NCBI RefSeq assembly: GCF_029382225.1
Contig: NZ_JARLTC010000025.1
Coordinates: 1 to 64,000 of the forward strand
DNA from: Spongiactinospora sp. TRM90649
Lineage (GTDB): Bacteria > Actinomycetota > Actinomycetes > Streptosporangiales > Streptosporangiaceae
Length of the DNA stretch: 64,000 nt
Reading direction: 5' to 3'
The notes below the pieces were generated by a model. That model did no database searches. It saw only the letters and a program-made list of their open reading frames with translations, and was not told where the DNA came from. How positions within the stretch are numbered: the stretch's first letter is position 1; each line of letters begins with the position of its first letter. Below, one piece after another: positions 16,490 to 25,177 of the stretch. A program made the translations under genes and the position numbers.

Positions 16490-17481
16490 ATGATCACCTC
16501 GCTGAACTCCGCCATGGCGTCGAGCGTCTCTTCCACGGTGTTGGCCGCGAACAGCAGCCCCGCCAGGGTGTTCACCCCCGCCGCGCGATACTCCTCGACC
16601 CGTTCGGCCACGCGTCGCGGCGTGCCGATCAGGTTGCGCGCAGCCAGGTCGTCCACGCCCTGGTCCTTGAGCGTGGTCTTGGACAGCGACACCATGTGCG
16701 CGTGCAGTTGCGAGGCGCGGAACCTGCGCCACGCCTCCTCCTCGGTCGGCGCGACGCACACCGCCACCTGGAGCGCCACCTCGAAGTCGGCGGGCAGCGG
16801 CCCGCGTCCGGCGGCGTCGGCCTGGGCGCGGATCTCGGCGATGCCCTTGCCGACCTCCTGCGGGGTCAGGCAGGCGGGCAGCCAGCCGTCGCCGTACAGG
16901 GCGGCGCGGGTCTTGGAGCCCGGCGCGTTGCCGCCGGACAGGATGGGCAGCCGGTCCACCGGCTTGGGGAACGACTCCACGTCGGTGAAGTTCACCCAGC
17001 GCCCCTGGTAGCTGGCCCGGCGTTCGGTGAACAGCGCGCGCAGGCCCTGGATGGCCTCGGCCGCGTGCTCGCCCCGGTTCATCGGCGTACCGGGGTTCAT
17101 CGCGGTGAACTCCTCCCGGTAGGCGCCGATGCCGACGCCGAGCACCGCGCGCCCGCCGGACAGCCGGTCGAGGGTGGCGGCCTGCTTGGCGGCCACGACC
17201 GGGTTGCGGAACGGCAGCACCATGATCGCGGTCGCCAGCCGGATCCGCTCGGTGACGGCGGCGACGTAGCTGAGGTAGGAGAACGGGTCGTAGTAGCGCG
17301 GCGGCTCGGCGAACTCCGCGCGCACGTACGCCTGCGTGGTGACGTGGTCGTTGCCCCACACCGAGTCGAATCCGAGCCGCTCGGCCTCGACGGCCAGCCG
17401 TACGGCCTGCTCGGCGTCGGCGTACGGGACCGGGTACATCAGCCCCTCGGTCCCGGTGGGCACCCCGAGCCCGAACCTCAT
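16486..17481 (-). CDS. LLM-class (F420/flavin-dependent) oxidoreductase
   Basis: A 331-residue luciferase-like protein: MRFGLGVPTGTEG start, AERLGFDSVWGNDH, ERIRLATAIMVLPFRNPVVAA and GGRAVLGVGIGAYREEF. It is probably F420- or FMN-dependent and is distinct from the other LLM protein of this operon. The ATG at 17481 overlaps the permease stop (ATGA), so it is translated directly after the transporter. LLM enzymes such as RutA open pyrimidine rings, which would suit a nucleobase-like substrate; that is inference. Confidence 0.88.
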   Translation of the reverse strand: MRFGLGVPTGTEGLMYPVPYADAEQAVRLAVEAERLGFDSVWGNDHVTTQAYVRAEFAEPPRYYDPFSYLSYVAAVTERIRLATAIMVLPFRNPVVAAKQAATLDRLSGGRAVLGVGIGAYREEFTAMNPGTPMNRGEHAAEAIQGLRALFTERRASYQGRWVNFTDVESFPKPVDRLPILSGGNAPGSKTRAALYGDGWLPACLTPQEVGKGIAEIRAQADAAGRGPLPADFEVALQVAVCVAPTEEEAWRRFRASQLHAHMVSLSKTTLKDQGVDDLAARNLIGTPRRVAERVEEYRAAGVNTLAGLLFAANTVEETLDAMAEFSEVIM

Positions 17482-18803
17482 CTGACGTCCCCTCCCTGTA
17501 CGGCGGGCGCCCGCTGCCCCCGCTTCATCGCCGCCACGCCCAGCCCGAGCAGCGCGTAGCAGACGAACCCGTAGACCAGTCCTTCGATCGCGTCGGCCAG
17601 CAGCACGTCCGTGTACTTCGAGAGCACCGCCGCGGCCAGCCAGGCGATCAGCGCCTCCACCCGGAACGCGGGCGCGGTGGCCAGCAGGTCCCGTCCGGAC
17701 TCGCGCCGGGCGATCACCCAGAAGTGCGCGATCATCACCCCCGCGAACGGCGGCGCGACCACCCCGATGATGTTGAGGAAGGTCAGGAACGAGTCGGCCA
17801 GCCCGGCGAACGCCACCGCCACCGCGATGATGATGGACACGATGTTCCACACCGGCTTGCGCACCCGCCAGCGCAGCGAGTTCGACGCGTTGGTGAAGGC
17901 CAGCGAGGCGGAGTAGAGGTTGTTGTCCGCGGTGTTCCACAGCGCCAGCACGAGCATCACGGCGGCCGGGGCCAGCAGCCCGAGGCCCTGCATGACCAGC
18001 ACGAAGTTGCTGTTGCCCACCTTCATGGCGGAAACCGTGGCGATGACCTCGAAGACGCCCGCGCCGACCACGAACCCGCAGAAGCTGGAGATGATCACGT
18101 CGCGGGGACGAGTGGCGTAGCGGGACACGTCGCCGATCAGCGCCGCGCCGGTGACCCAGGTGGCGATGACCGCGCCGACCGCGGTGGCGAAGCCGATGGG
18201 CACGGCGGGGACGTGCGCGATAACGTCGCCGAAACCGCCCGCCTGGCCGCCGATCACGAAGAGCGCGACCAGCGCGATGCCGATCTCGATGGGCACCGCG
18301 ACGGCGGAGAACCTGGCCAGGCCCTTGATGCCGAAGATGGAGGTCGAGGTGATCGCGACGGCGAAGACCAGCACGAACACCCAGGAGGGGATCGCGGGGA
18401 TGAGCTTGTTCACCGCGCCGCCCCAGGTGTCCATCAGGACGCCGATGAAGCCCATCGCGATCACGCCGAGCAGCAGGGACACCACTACCGCGCCGTGCCG
18501 TCCGAACACCGCCCGCGCGGCCAGGTAACTCGACAGGCCGGTGCGGTAGCCGACCAGCCCCACCAGGGCGGAGACCACCACGAGGACCAGGTTGCCGACC
18601 AGGATGGCCGCCATTCCCTCCCCGAAGGTGGTGCCGCCGCCGACCACGCCGCCGACCAGGAAGCTGCTGACGCTGATGTTCCAGCCGATCTGAACGATGA
18701 TCATCTGGATCAGCGACTTGCGACGTTCCCTCGGAACGGGTTCCAGGGCGTGGTCGTCGAGGTCGGTGGCGAGCCCGTGCTTGCTCGCCGCCACTTCGGT
18801 CAT
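17478..18803 (-). CDS. NCS1-family nucleobase/cation symporter (cytosine-permease-like)
   Basis: A 441-residue, 12-helix transporter of the purine-cytosine permease/hydantoin family. The first helix (IVQIGWNISVSSFLVGGVVG), GDVSRYATRPRDVI and the LWNTADNNLYSASLAFTNA segment are characteristic. It should import a nucleobase, allantoin, hydantoin or similar N-heterocycle with a cation. It heads the five-gene operon and has GGAGG about 7 bases before the ATG. It is divergent from a PucR-type regulator across 96 bp. Confidence 0.9.
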   Translation of the reverse strand: MTEVAASKHGLATDLDDHALEPVPRERRKSLIQMIIVQIGWNISVSSFLVGGVVGGGTTFGEGMAAILVGNLVLVVVSALVGLVGYRTGLSSYLAARAVFGRHGAVVVSLLLGVIAMGFIGVLMDTWGGAVNKLIPAIPSWVFVLVFAVAITSTSIFGIKGLARFSAVAVPIEIGIALVALFVIGGQAGGFGDVIAHVPAVPIGFATAVGAVIATWVTGAALIGDVSRYATRPRDVIISSFCGFVVGAGVFEVIATVSAMKVGNSNFVLVMQGLGLLAPAAVMLVLALWNTADNNLYSASLAFTNASNSLRWRVRKPVWNIVSIIIAVAVAFAGLADSFLTFLNIIGVVAPPFAGVMIAHFWVIARRESGRDLLATAPAFRVEALIAWLAAAVLSKYTDVLLADAIEGLVYGFVCYALLGLGVAAMKRGQRAPAVQGGDVR

Positions 18804-18899
18804 GAGCGTTCCTCCGCGTCGGCCTGTGATAATCCATAGTCAGGCAGTCACTCGCGGCCTAACTACGTGGACCAACGTGAATCTGCACGGGAGGCGTTT

Positions 18900-20108
18900 G
18901 TGGATCTGGCACAACGTGCTCAGGTACTCCTCCGTCAGACCGACGATATCGCCGCCACCCTCGTGTCGGCGGTCTGGGGTCATCTGCCCGGTTACGACAC
19001 GGCCAGGATGGACGTCCAGGACCTCGCGGAGGTCGTCGCGCTGAACGTGCGGGCGCTGGTCACGGCGGTGGCCGCGCGGCGCGTCCCGCGCGGGGAGGAT
19101 CTGGCCCCGGCGGCGGCGCTCGGGCAGCGCCGGGCGATCCAGGGCGTGCCGGTGGAGGGGGTCGTCGGCTCCTGGCACGCCGCCGAGCGCGAGTTGCTCG
19201 AACGGTTCGCCGCCGTCGGCCCGCGCCTCGACACCGCGAGCCTGATCGACCTGTCCCACCGGCTGGCCGCCGCGACGGACACCATGATCGAGGCGACCAT
19301 CGACGCCTATCGGACGACCCGCACCGAGAGCGCGGGCCACCTCGACCAGATCGCCACCGACCTGGTGTCCCGGCTGGCCGGGGGCGAGCCGATGGACCCG
19401 GCCGACGTCGAGGAGCGGGCCCGGCTGGTCGGCGTGCCCGCCCAGGTGCCGCACCTGGCGGCGGCGATCGGGCTGCCGGAGCGGGCGGGCCCGCTGGCGC
19501 TGACCAGGGCGCACCGGATCATCCTGGACGCGGTGACGCCCCGGCTGCGCAGCCGGCTGCTGGTCGGCGGCAAGGGCCCCACGCTGCTGCTGGTGCTGGC
19601 CGACACCCCGGGCATCCCCGAGGCGTTCGCCCGCGCCGCCACCCGTCCGGGAGTGCCGGAGGGGCTGGTGGTCGGCCTGGGAAACCCGCGTCCCCGGCTG
19701 GGCGAGGCGGGCGCGTCCTGCCGGGAGGCGATGTCGGCGCTGAGCGCGGGGCTGCGGATGGGCGCCGACCGCGCGGTGGTGCCGTTCGAGCGGGTGGTGC
19801 CCGAGGTGCTGCTGTTGGGCAACCCGATCGACGCGCGGCTGCTGCGCGACACCATCCTGACCCCGCTGCGGGCCAGCCCGGCGCTCGTGGAGACGCTGCG
19901 GGTCTTCCTCACCAGCGGGCTTTCCACCCGGGTCACCGCGCAGCGGCTGTCCATCCACGAGAACACGGTGAGCTACCGGGTGCGGCGCATCCTCGGCCTG
20001 CTCGGCGCGGAGTCGGCGGCCGAGCTGGTCCGCCCGGACGTGCTGCTGGCGCTGCGCGCCGACGAGCTGCTGCCGCGCGAGCCGCCGTCCCGGCTCACAC
20101 CCGGCTGA
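18900..20108 (+). CDS. PucR-type transcriptional regulator
   Basis: About 402 residues: an N-terminal sensory region (~1-150), a GGDEF-like middle (~160-320) and a C-terminal PucR HTH (FLTSGLSTRVTAQRLSIHEN, then TVSYRVRRI). PucR-type proteins often activate nitrogen-heterocycle catabolism. The GTG at 18900 is preferred because GGGAGG sits 5 bases upstream; another in-frame GTG at 18867 has no ribosome-binding site. Its divergence from the NCS1 operon makes that operon the likely target, with inducer the imported substrate. Confidence 0.88.
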   Translation: MDLAQRAQVLLRQTDDIAATLVSAVWGHLPGYDTARMDVQDLAEVVALNVRALVTAVAARRVPRGEDLAPAAALGQRRAIQGVPVEGVVGSWHAAERELLERFAAVGPRLDTASLIDLSHRLAAATDTMIEATIDAYRTTRTESAGHLDQIATDLVSRLAGGEPMDPADVEERARLVGVPAQVPHLAAAIGLPERAGPLALTRAHRIILDAVTPRLRSRLLVGGKGPTLLLVLADTPGIPEAFARAATRPGVPEGLVVGLGNPRPRLGEAGASCREAMSALSAGLRMGADRAVVPFERVVPEVLLLGNPIDARLLRDTILTPLRASPALVETLRVFLTSGLSTRVTAQRLSIHENTVSYRVRRILGLLGAESAAELVRPDVLLALRADELLPREPPSRLTPG

Positions 20109-20187
20109 GCAGGTCCTCGGTCAGCGGCGAACCTAAACCGCTGCGGCTAACATGTCAACGGTCGATGACCGAAGAGAGGAGGCCCCT

Positions 20188-20799
20188 TTGGAAGACCCGC
20201 CGGGCGCAGGCCGCGTGGAAGCCCCGCCGTCCCGCAGGCGCGACCGCGCCGCCACGCGGGCCGCGCTGCTGGCCGCCGCCAGGATCCGCTTCGCCCGCTC
20301 CGGCTACGAGGCCACCAGCGTGCGCGACGTCGCCCGCGACGCCGGCGTCGATCCGACGCTGATCTTCCGGTACTTCGGCTCCAAACAGGGCCTCTTCGAC
20401 GAGGCGGCCAAGGCCGGCCGGCAGGAGGGCGCGAGCCTGCTCGACGGCGACGCGGCCGACCTGCCCGATCTGCTGCTGCGCTCGGTCCTGTCACAGAACC
20501 GGGCGGAGACCGGCGGCGAACACCCCTTCGTGGCCATGCTGCGCTCCTCGACGCACGAGCCGGCGCACCGGATGATGCGCGAGCAGATCTGCGACGGGTT
20601 CCTCGCGAACCTCGCCGGACTGGTCGAGGGCCCCGACGCCAGGCTGCGCGCGGAGCTGCTCGGGGCCCTCATCCTCGGCATCAGCGTGTCCAGGTCGGTG
20701 GTGCGCTCCCCGGCGCTCGCCGAGGCCGGCCACGACGACATCGAGCCCTACTACCGGCGGATCGCCGCACTGCTGCTCGGGCCCGACGACGAGCCCTGA
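20188..20799 (+). CDS. TetR-family transcriptional regulator
   Basis: The HTH is RDRAATRAALLAAARIRFAR to TLIFRYFGSKQGLFDEAAKA, near residues 15-70. The C-terminal ligand domain is of the TetR_C type. I place the start at TTG 20188, which has GAGAGGAGG 5 bases upstream (203 residues). The ATG at 20152 has no ribosome-binding site and overlaps a TAACAT sequence that looks like a -10 box. It converges on paaZ with a 7-bp gap. The target is not evident. Confidence 0.87.
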   Translation: MEDPPGAGRVEAPPSRRRDRAATRAALLAAARIRFARSGYEATSVRDVARDAGVDPTLIFRYFGSKQGLFDEAAKAGRQEGASLLDGDAADLPDLLLRSVLSQNRAETGGEHPFVAMLRSSTHEPAHRMMREQICDGFLANLAGLVEGPDARLRAELLGALILGISVSRSVVRSPALAEAGHDDIEPYYRRIAALLLGPDDEP

Positions 20800-20806
20800 C
20801 CCCGGC

Positions 20807-22843
20807 TCACGGGTCGCGTTTGGCCACCAGGGTCAGCACGTCGTACTTCGCGACGGACGAGCCGTCCTGCTTGGTCACGTCGGCATCCCATCTGACCTCG
20901 CCGTACGCCAGGCCCTCACGCGGATCGACATGCTTGGCGGTGAGGGTGACCGTCAGGTCGTCGCCCGGATAGACCGGGGTCAGGAACCGCAGGTTCTCCA
21001 GCCCGTAGTTGGCGAGCACCGGCCCCGGATCCGGGTCCACGAACAGCCCGGCCGCCAGCGACACCACCAGATAGCCGTGCGCCACCCGCCCGTCGAAGAA
21101 CGGGTTCGCCCGGGCCGCCTCCTCGTCCGTGTGCGCGTAGAAGGTGTCGCCGGTGAACTCCGCGAAGTGCTCGATGTCGGCCAGTTCCACCCGGCGCGGG
21201 CCCGCCACCACCGTGTCGCCTGGCCGCAGCTCCTCCAGGTGCTTGCGGAACGGGTGCACCACGGTGACCTCTCTCGGCGCGCCCGGCACCCACCGGCCGG
21301 TGACGCCCGCAAGCACCGCCGGGCCGCCCTGGACGGCGGTGCGCCGCATGTGGTGCAGCACTCCCCTGATCCCGCCCAGCTCCTCACCGCCGCCCGCGCG
21401 GCCGGGTCCGCCGTGCACCAGCATCGGCAGCGGCGAGCCGTGGCCCGTGGACTCCCCCGCCGACGACGAGTCCAGCACCAACAGCCGCCCGTGCCAGGGG
21501 GCCAGGCCGAGCACGGTCAGCCGGGCGAAGTTCTCGTCGGCGGTGACCACCGAGCCCACCAGGCTGCCCCGGCCCCGGGCGGCCAGCTCCACGGCCTGCT
21601 CCGCCGTCGAGTACGGGATCAGCGTGCTGACCGGGCCGAACGCCTCCACCTCGTGCGGCTCGGCACGGCCGGAGTCGTCGGCCACCACCAGCAGCGGGGA
21701 CATGAACGCGCCGCGCTCCGGGTCGGCGCCGACGACCTCGACGCGCTCGGCGTCGCCGTACACGACCTTGCCCGCGCGGGCCAGCAGACCGGCCGCGCGG
21801 CGGACCTCCTCGCGCTGGGCCAGGCTCGCCAGCGCGCCCATCCGCACCGAGGGATCGGCCGGGTCGCCGACCCGCACCCCCGCCAGCGCGTCCGCGACGG
21901 CCTGCGCCACGTCGCCCAGCACCGGCGCCGGGACCAGCGCCCGCCGGATCGCGGTGCACTTCTGCCCCGCCTTGACCGTCACCTCGGTGACGAGCTGGCC
22001 GACGAACAGGTCGAACTCGGCCGTGCCCGGCGTGGCGTCGGGCCCGAGGATCGAGCAGTTCAGCGAGTCGGCCTCGGCGTTGAAGCGGATCGACCGCTCG
22101 GCCACCGCCGGATGCGCGCGCAGCCGCGCGGCCGTGGCCGCCGACCCGGTGAAGCCCACCATGTCCTGTTCGGTGAGCAGGTCGAGCAGGCCCCCCGGGC
22201 CGCCGCAGACCAGTTGCAGCGCCCCCTCGGGGAGGATCCCGGACTCGGCGATCAGCTCCACCAGGCGCGCGGTGAGGTAGGCCGTCTGGCTCGCGGGCTT
22301 GATCAGCGTCGGCATTCCGGCCACGAACGCGGGCGCGAACTTCTCCAGCGGCCCCCACACCGGGAAGTTGAACGCGTTGATCTGCACCGCCACGCCGGGC
22401 GCGGACACGTAGACGTGCTGGGCGGCGAACGTGCCGCCCTTGCCCAGCGGCTCCACGCCGCCGTCCAGGTGGATCGTGTCGTTGGGCAGTTCCCTGCGGC
22501 TCTTGGAGGAGTAGGAGAACAGCACGCCGATGCCGCCGTCCACGTCGAAGCGGGCGTCGGCGAGGGTCGCCCCGGTGCGCAGCGACAGGCCGTACAGCTC
22601 CTCGCGGTGCTCGCGCAGGTAGGACGCGAGCGACTTGAGCAGCGCGGCGCGCTGGTGGAACGTCAGCTCGCGCAGCGCGGGCCCGCCCGTGCGGCGTCCG
22701 TAGTCGAGCGCGGGCTCCCAGAACGCGTGCGCGTCGCCGACGACGGCGACCTCCTCACCCGTGACCGCGTCCAGCAGCGGGGTGCCTCCGGGCTCGGGCG
22801 GGGCGTGCCAGGCCCCCGCCACATAACTGCGCAACGCCGCCAT
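20807..22843 (-). CDS. paaZ: PaaZ-type bifunctional aldehyde dehydrogenase / enoyl-CoA hydratase
   Basis: A 678-residue fusion, close to the 681 of E. coli PaaZ. Residues 1-520 are an NADP-dependent aldehyde dehydrogenase with Glu257 (RFNAEADSLN) and nucleophile Cys296 (KAGQKCTAIRRA). Residues ~540-678 are an R-hydratase MaoC domain (FTGDTFYAHTDEEAA, FFDGRVAHGYLV). In phenylacetate catabolism it opens oxepin-CoA and oxidises the semialdehyde. No other paa gene is nearby, so the true substrate may differ. The ATG at 22843 has GAGGAGG 6 bases upstream. Confidence 0.92.
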   Translation of the reverse strand: MAALRSYVAGAWHAPPEPGGTPLLDAVTGEEVAVVGDAHAFWEPALDYGRRTGGPALRELTFHQRAALLKSLASYLREHREELYGLSLRTGATLADARFDVDGGIGVLFSYSSKSRRELPNDTIHLDGGVEPLGKGGTFAAQHVYVSAPGVAVQINAFNFPVWGPLEKFAPAFVAGMPTLIKPASQTAYLTARLVELIAESGILPEGALQLVCGGPGGLLDLLTEQDMVGFTGSAATAARLRAHPAVAERSIRFNAEADSLNCSILGPDATPGTAEFDLFVGQLVTEVTVKAGQKCTAIRRALVPAPVLGDVAQAVADALAGVRVGDPADPSVRMGALASLAQREEVRRAAGLLARAGKVVYGDAERVEVVGADPERGAFMSPLLVVADDSGRAEPHEVEAFGPVSTLIPYSTAEQAVELAARGRGSLVGSVVTADENFARLTVLGLAPWHGRLLVLDSSSAGESTGHGSPLPMLVHGGPGRAGGGEELGGIRGVLHHMRRTAVQGGPAVLAGVTGRWVPGAPREVTVVHPFRKHLEELRPGDTVVAGPRRVELADIEHFAEFTGDTFYAHTDEEAARANPFFDGRVAHGYLVVSLAAGLFVDPDPGPVLANYGLENLRFLTPVYPGDDLTVTLTAKHVDPREGLAYGEVRWDADVTKQDGSSVAKYDVLTLVAKRDP

Positions 22844-22937
22844 CCGCGGCCTCCTCATCATCGAGTCACGCATATTTCGCCGATTCGGAAAGTCCGTCGC
22901 CCCCCTGTCATACCCCGAACCGGCCGCCCGGCCCAGA

Positions 22938-22943
22938 TATGAT
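22938..22943 (+). promoter_or_regulatory. -10 box TATGAT for leaderless transcription
   Basis: TATGAT ends 7 bases before the GTG at 22950, where a transcript would be expected to begin. There is no Shine-Dalgarno. No good -35 hexamer is visible at 16-18 bp. Confidence 0.45.
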
Positions 22944-22949
22944 CGGCCG

Positions 22950-24422
22950 GTGGCCGAGACGCACGATCTGGTGCTCCGTGGCGGGCGAGTGCTCGATCCG
23001 GAGACGAACCACGACGCCGTGGCCGACGTCGGGGTGACGGGAGACCTCATCACCGCGGTCTCCACGACGCCTCTCGACGGCCGCCGCACGCTCGACGTCC
23101 ATGGGCTGGCCGTGGCGCCCGGCTGGATCGACATGCACAGCCACGCGCAGAGCCTCGCCGGTCACCGGCTGCAGGCGCTCGACGGCGTCACCACCGCGCT
23201 GGAGCTGGAGGCCGGGGCCACGCCCGTCGCCGAGGCGTACGGCGAGGCCACCGACGAGGGCCGTCCGCTCAACTTCGGCTTCTCCGCCTCCTGGGCCCAG
23301 GCCAGGATGGCGGTGATCGGCGGCATGCCCCCCGGCGGCGGGCTCACCGCCACCCTGCGGCGCGTCGGCGACCCCCGCTGGCAGGCCCCCGCCCGGGGCC
23401 GCGCCCTCGACGAGATCCTCGAACTGCTCGGCAGCGAACTGGCCAACGGCGCGCTCGGCATCGGCGTGCTGATGGGCTACGCGCCAGGGGTCGCCCACGA
23501 GGAGTACGCCGCGGTGGCCGCGCTGGCCGCGTCGGCGGGCGTGCCGACCTACACGCACGCCCGTGAGCTGGTCGAACGCGTGCCCGACATCCTGATCGAC
23601 GGGGCCGTGGAGCTGACCAGGGTGGCCGCCGAGACCGGCGCGCACATGCACTACTGCCACATCAACAGCACCTCGATCCGGCAGATCGACCGGGTGCTCG
23701 GCCTGGTGGAGGGGGTCCGCGCCGAGGGCGCGCGGGTCTCCACCGAGGCGTACCCGTACGGCGCGGGCATGACCGGCATCGGCGCATCGTTCCTGGCCCC
23801 CGAGCGCCTGGCGAACTGGGGCATCACGCCCCGGTCGATCGTCTACGCCCGCACCGGCGAGCGGGTGGCCGACGCCGTCCGGCTGGCCGAGCTGCGCGCC
23901 GAAGACCCCGGCGGCCTGGCGATCATCCACATGCTCGACGACCAGGTGCCCGCCGACCACGCGTTCCTCGACCGGGCGCTGCTCGCCGACTCGACCGTGA
24001 TCGGCTCCGACGCGATGCCGCTGACCTGGACCTCCGGCGTGGCCGACCCCTACGCCTGGCCGCTGCCCCCGGCCGCGGTCACCCACCCGCGCACGGCGGG
24101 CACGTTCTCCAAGGTGCTGCGCCACTACGTCCGCGAGACCGGCGCGCTGAGCCTGCTCGACGCGGTGTCCCGCGCCACCCTGCTGCCCGCGCGGGTGCTC
24201 GGCGACTCGGTGCCCGCGCTGCGGCGCAAGGGCCGCGTCCAGGCGGGCTGCGACGCCGACCTGGTGGTGTTCGACCCGGCCACCGTCAGCGACCAGGCCA
24301 CCTACGAGGCCAGCACCCGCCCGTCCACGGGCTACCGGCACGTGTTCGTGGCCGGGGAGGCGGTCGTCGCCGACGGCGAGCTGGTGCTGTCCGCGCTGCC
24401 CGGCCGCGCCATCCGCCGCTAG
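22950..24422 (+). CDS. D-aminoacylase-like amidohydrolase
   Basis: A 490-residue amidohydrolase-superfamily protein related to N-acyl-D-amino-acid deacylases and dihydropyrimidinases. Zn ligands are HSH in GWIDMHSHAQS; further metal-site residues appear in PTYTHARE, MHYCHINS and IGSDAMPL. The C-terminal composite domain (DADLVVFDPATVSD) is standard. It would hydrolyse an acylated amino acid or cyclic amide. It is divergent from paaZ and near the NCS1 operon, so it may act on the same compounds. The GTG start appears leaderless. Confidence 0.85.
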   Translation: MAETHDLVLRGGRVLDPETNHDAVADVGVTGDLITAVSTTPLDGRRTLDVHGLAVAPGWIDMHSHAQSLAGHRLQALDGVTTALELEAGATPVAEAYGEATDEGRPLNFGFSASWAQARMAVIGGMPPGGGLTATLRRVGDPRWQAPARGRALDEILELLGSELANGALGIGVLMGYAPGVAHEEYAAVAALAASAGVPTYTHARELVERVPDILIDGAVELTRVAAETGAHMHYCHINSTSIRQIDRVLGLVEGVRAEGARVSTEAYPYGAGMTGIGASFLAPERLANWGITPRSIVYARTGERVADAVRLAELRAEDPGGLAIIHMLDDQVPADHAFLDRALLADSTVIGSDAMPLTWTSGVADPYAWPLPPAAVTHPRTAGTFSKVLRHYVRETGALSLLDAVSRATLLPARVLGDSVPALRRKGRVQAGCDADLVVFDPATVSDQATYEASTRPSTGYRHVFVAGEAVVADGELVLSALPGRAIRR

Positions 24423-24425
24423 GGC

Positions 24426-24767
24426 TCACCCCTCGCCGGTCAGCTCCCCGAGATCTTCGGGGGTGGCGTCGAGTTCCACGGCCACCGGCACCAGGGCGGC
24501 CACCTCGGCGGCGCGGCCCTCCTGGCGGAGCATGCGGGCGTAGCGGAGCACGGCGCTGATCCAGCCCGCCTCGATGCCCTTGCGGAAGTTGTCCTCGGCG
24601 GCGGCGAGGTCGCCCCGTCGCCGGTAGATCTCGCCGAGTTCGTCGTAGGCGGCGTCCGATCCGGCGTCGGCGGCCTGGTGGTAGTAGGCCAGCGCCTCGT
24701 CCTCCCGGCCCTGATCGGCCAGGAACCCGGCGTAGTAGTAGAGCGCGTCACTCCCATCGCCGGGCTC
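24426..24767 (-). pseudogene. TPR-repeat remnant without a start codon
   Basis: The frame encodes ~113 residues of tetratricopeptide/Sel1-like repeats (YYYAGFLADQGREDEALAYY, YDELGEIYRRRGDLAAAEDN, LRYARMLRQEGRAAEVAAL). No ATG, GTG or TTG precedes the first repeats. The codon immediately upstream is the TAG stop (24768-24770) of the EspC-like gene, in the same frame. It is therefore either a decayed TPR gene or the C-terminal part of a protein separated by an amber codon. Codon usage is still typical of a gene, suggesting recent loss. Confidence 0.65.
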
Positions 24768-25088
24768 CTAGATCGGCCCGGTCATGGCACCGGGATCGGG
24801 ACGGCTTCCCTCCTCGGCCGCGCGGGTGCGGGCGACCACCGCCCCCAGGGCGCCGCCGGTGTCGCCGATCACCGCGCCGAGCCCGGTCAGGGCCGTCATC
24901 CCGGTCAGCAGGCAGTCGCCGTACGCCATGGTGAATTCACCTATCAGACCGTCGTCGCCCCAGGCGGCGCCGCCCGCTCCGCGTTCCCTCAAACGCGCGA
25001 GCGCCGCGACGTAGTCTTCGCCGTGTGCGCTCATTTGCTGGGCGTTTTGCCACACTTCTTGATGGTCGATCTGGAAATTGGTGCCCAC
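24768..25088 (-). CDS. EspC/WXG100-like small helical protein (ESX-associated)
   Basis: A 106-residue helical protein starting near GTNFQIDHQEVWQNAQQ, similar to ESX-secretion EspC-like (DUF2580-type) proteins: a helix, a central WGDDGLIGEF turn in the position of the WXG motif, and a second helix rich in Gly/Ala. The GTG at 25088 gives the usual family start; an ATG at 25121 adds 11 residues. It is divergent from a YbaB-domain gene, a common pairing near ESX-type loci. Its stop is an in-frame TAG followed by TPR coding sequence. No secretion apparatus lies in the window. Confidence 0.65.
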   Translation of the reverse strand: MGTNFQIDHQEVWQNAQQMSAHGEDYVAALARLRERGAGGAAWGDDGLIGEFTMAYGDCLLTGMTALTGLGAVIGDTGGALGAVVARTRAAEEGSRPDPGAMTGPI

Positions 25089-25177
25089 CGCGCAGATGCT
25101 AGCCAGCAAGTGGTACATCAACCTGTTTATGTAACATTAACCGCATAGGCCATTGCCGATAACGCGGGGAGCACCGA

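Noticed and set aside
20807..22843. A phenylacetate (paa) degradation cluster
   Set aside because: Only the paaZ-type gene is present; paaA-E, paaG, paaJ and paaK are not in the window, so the assignment to phenylacetate is not supported by context.
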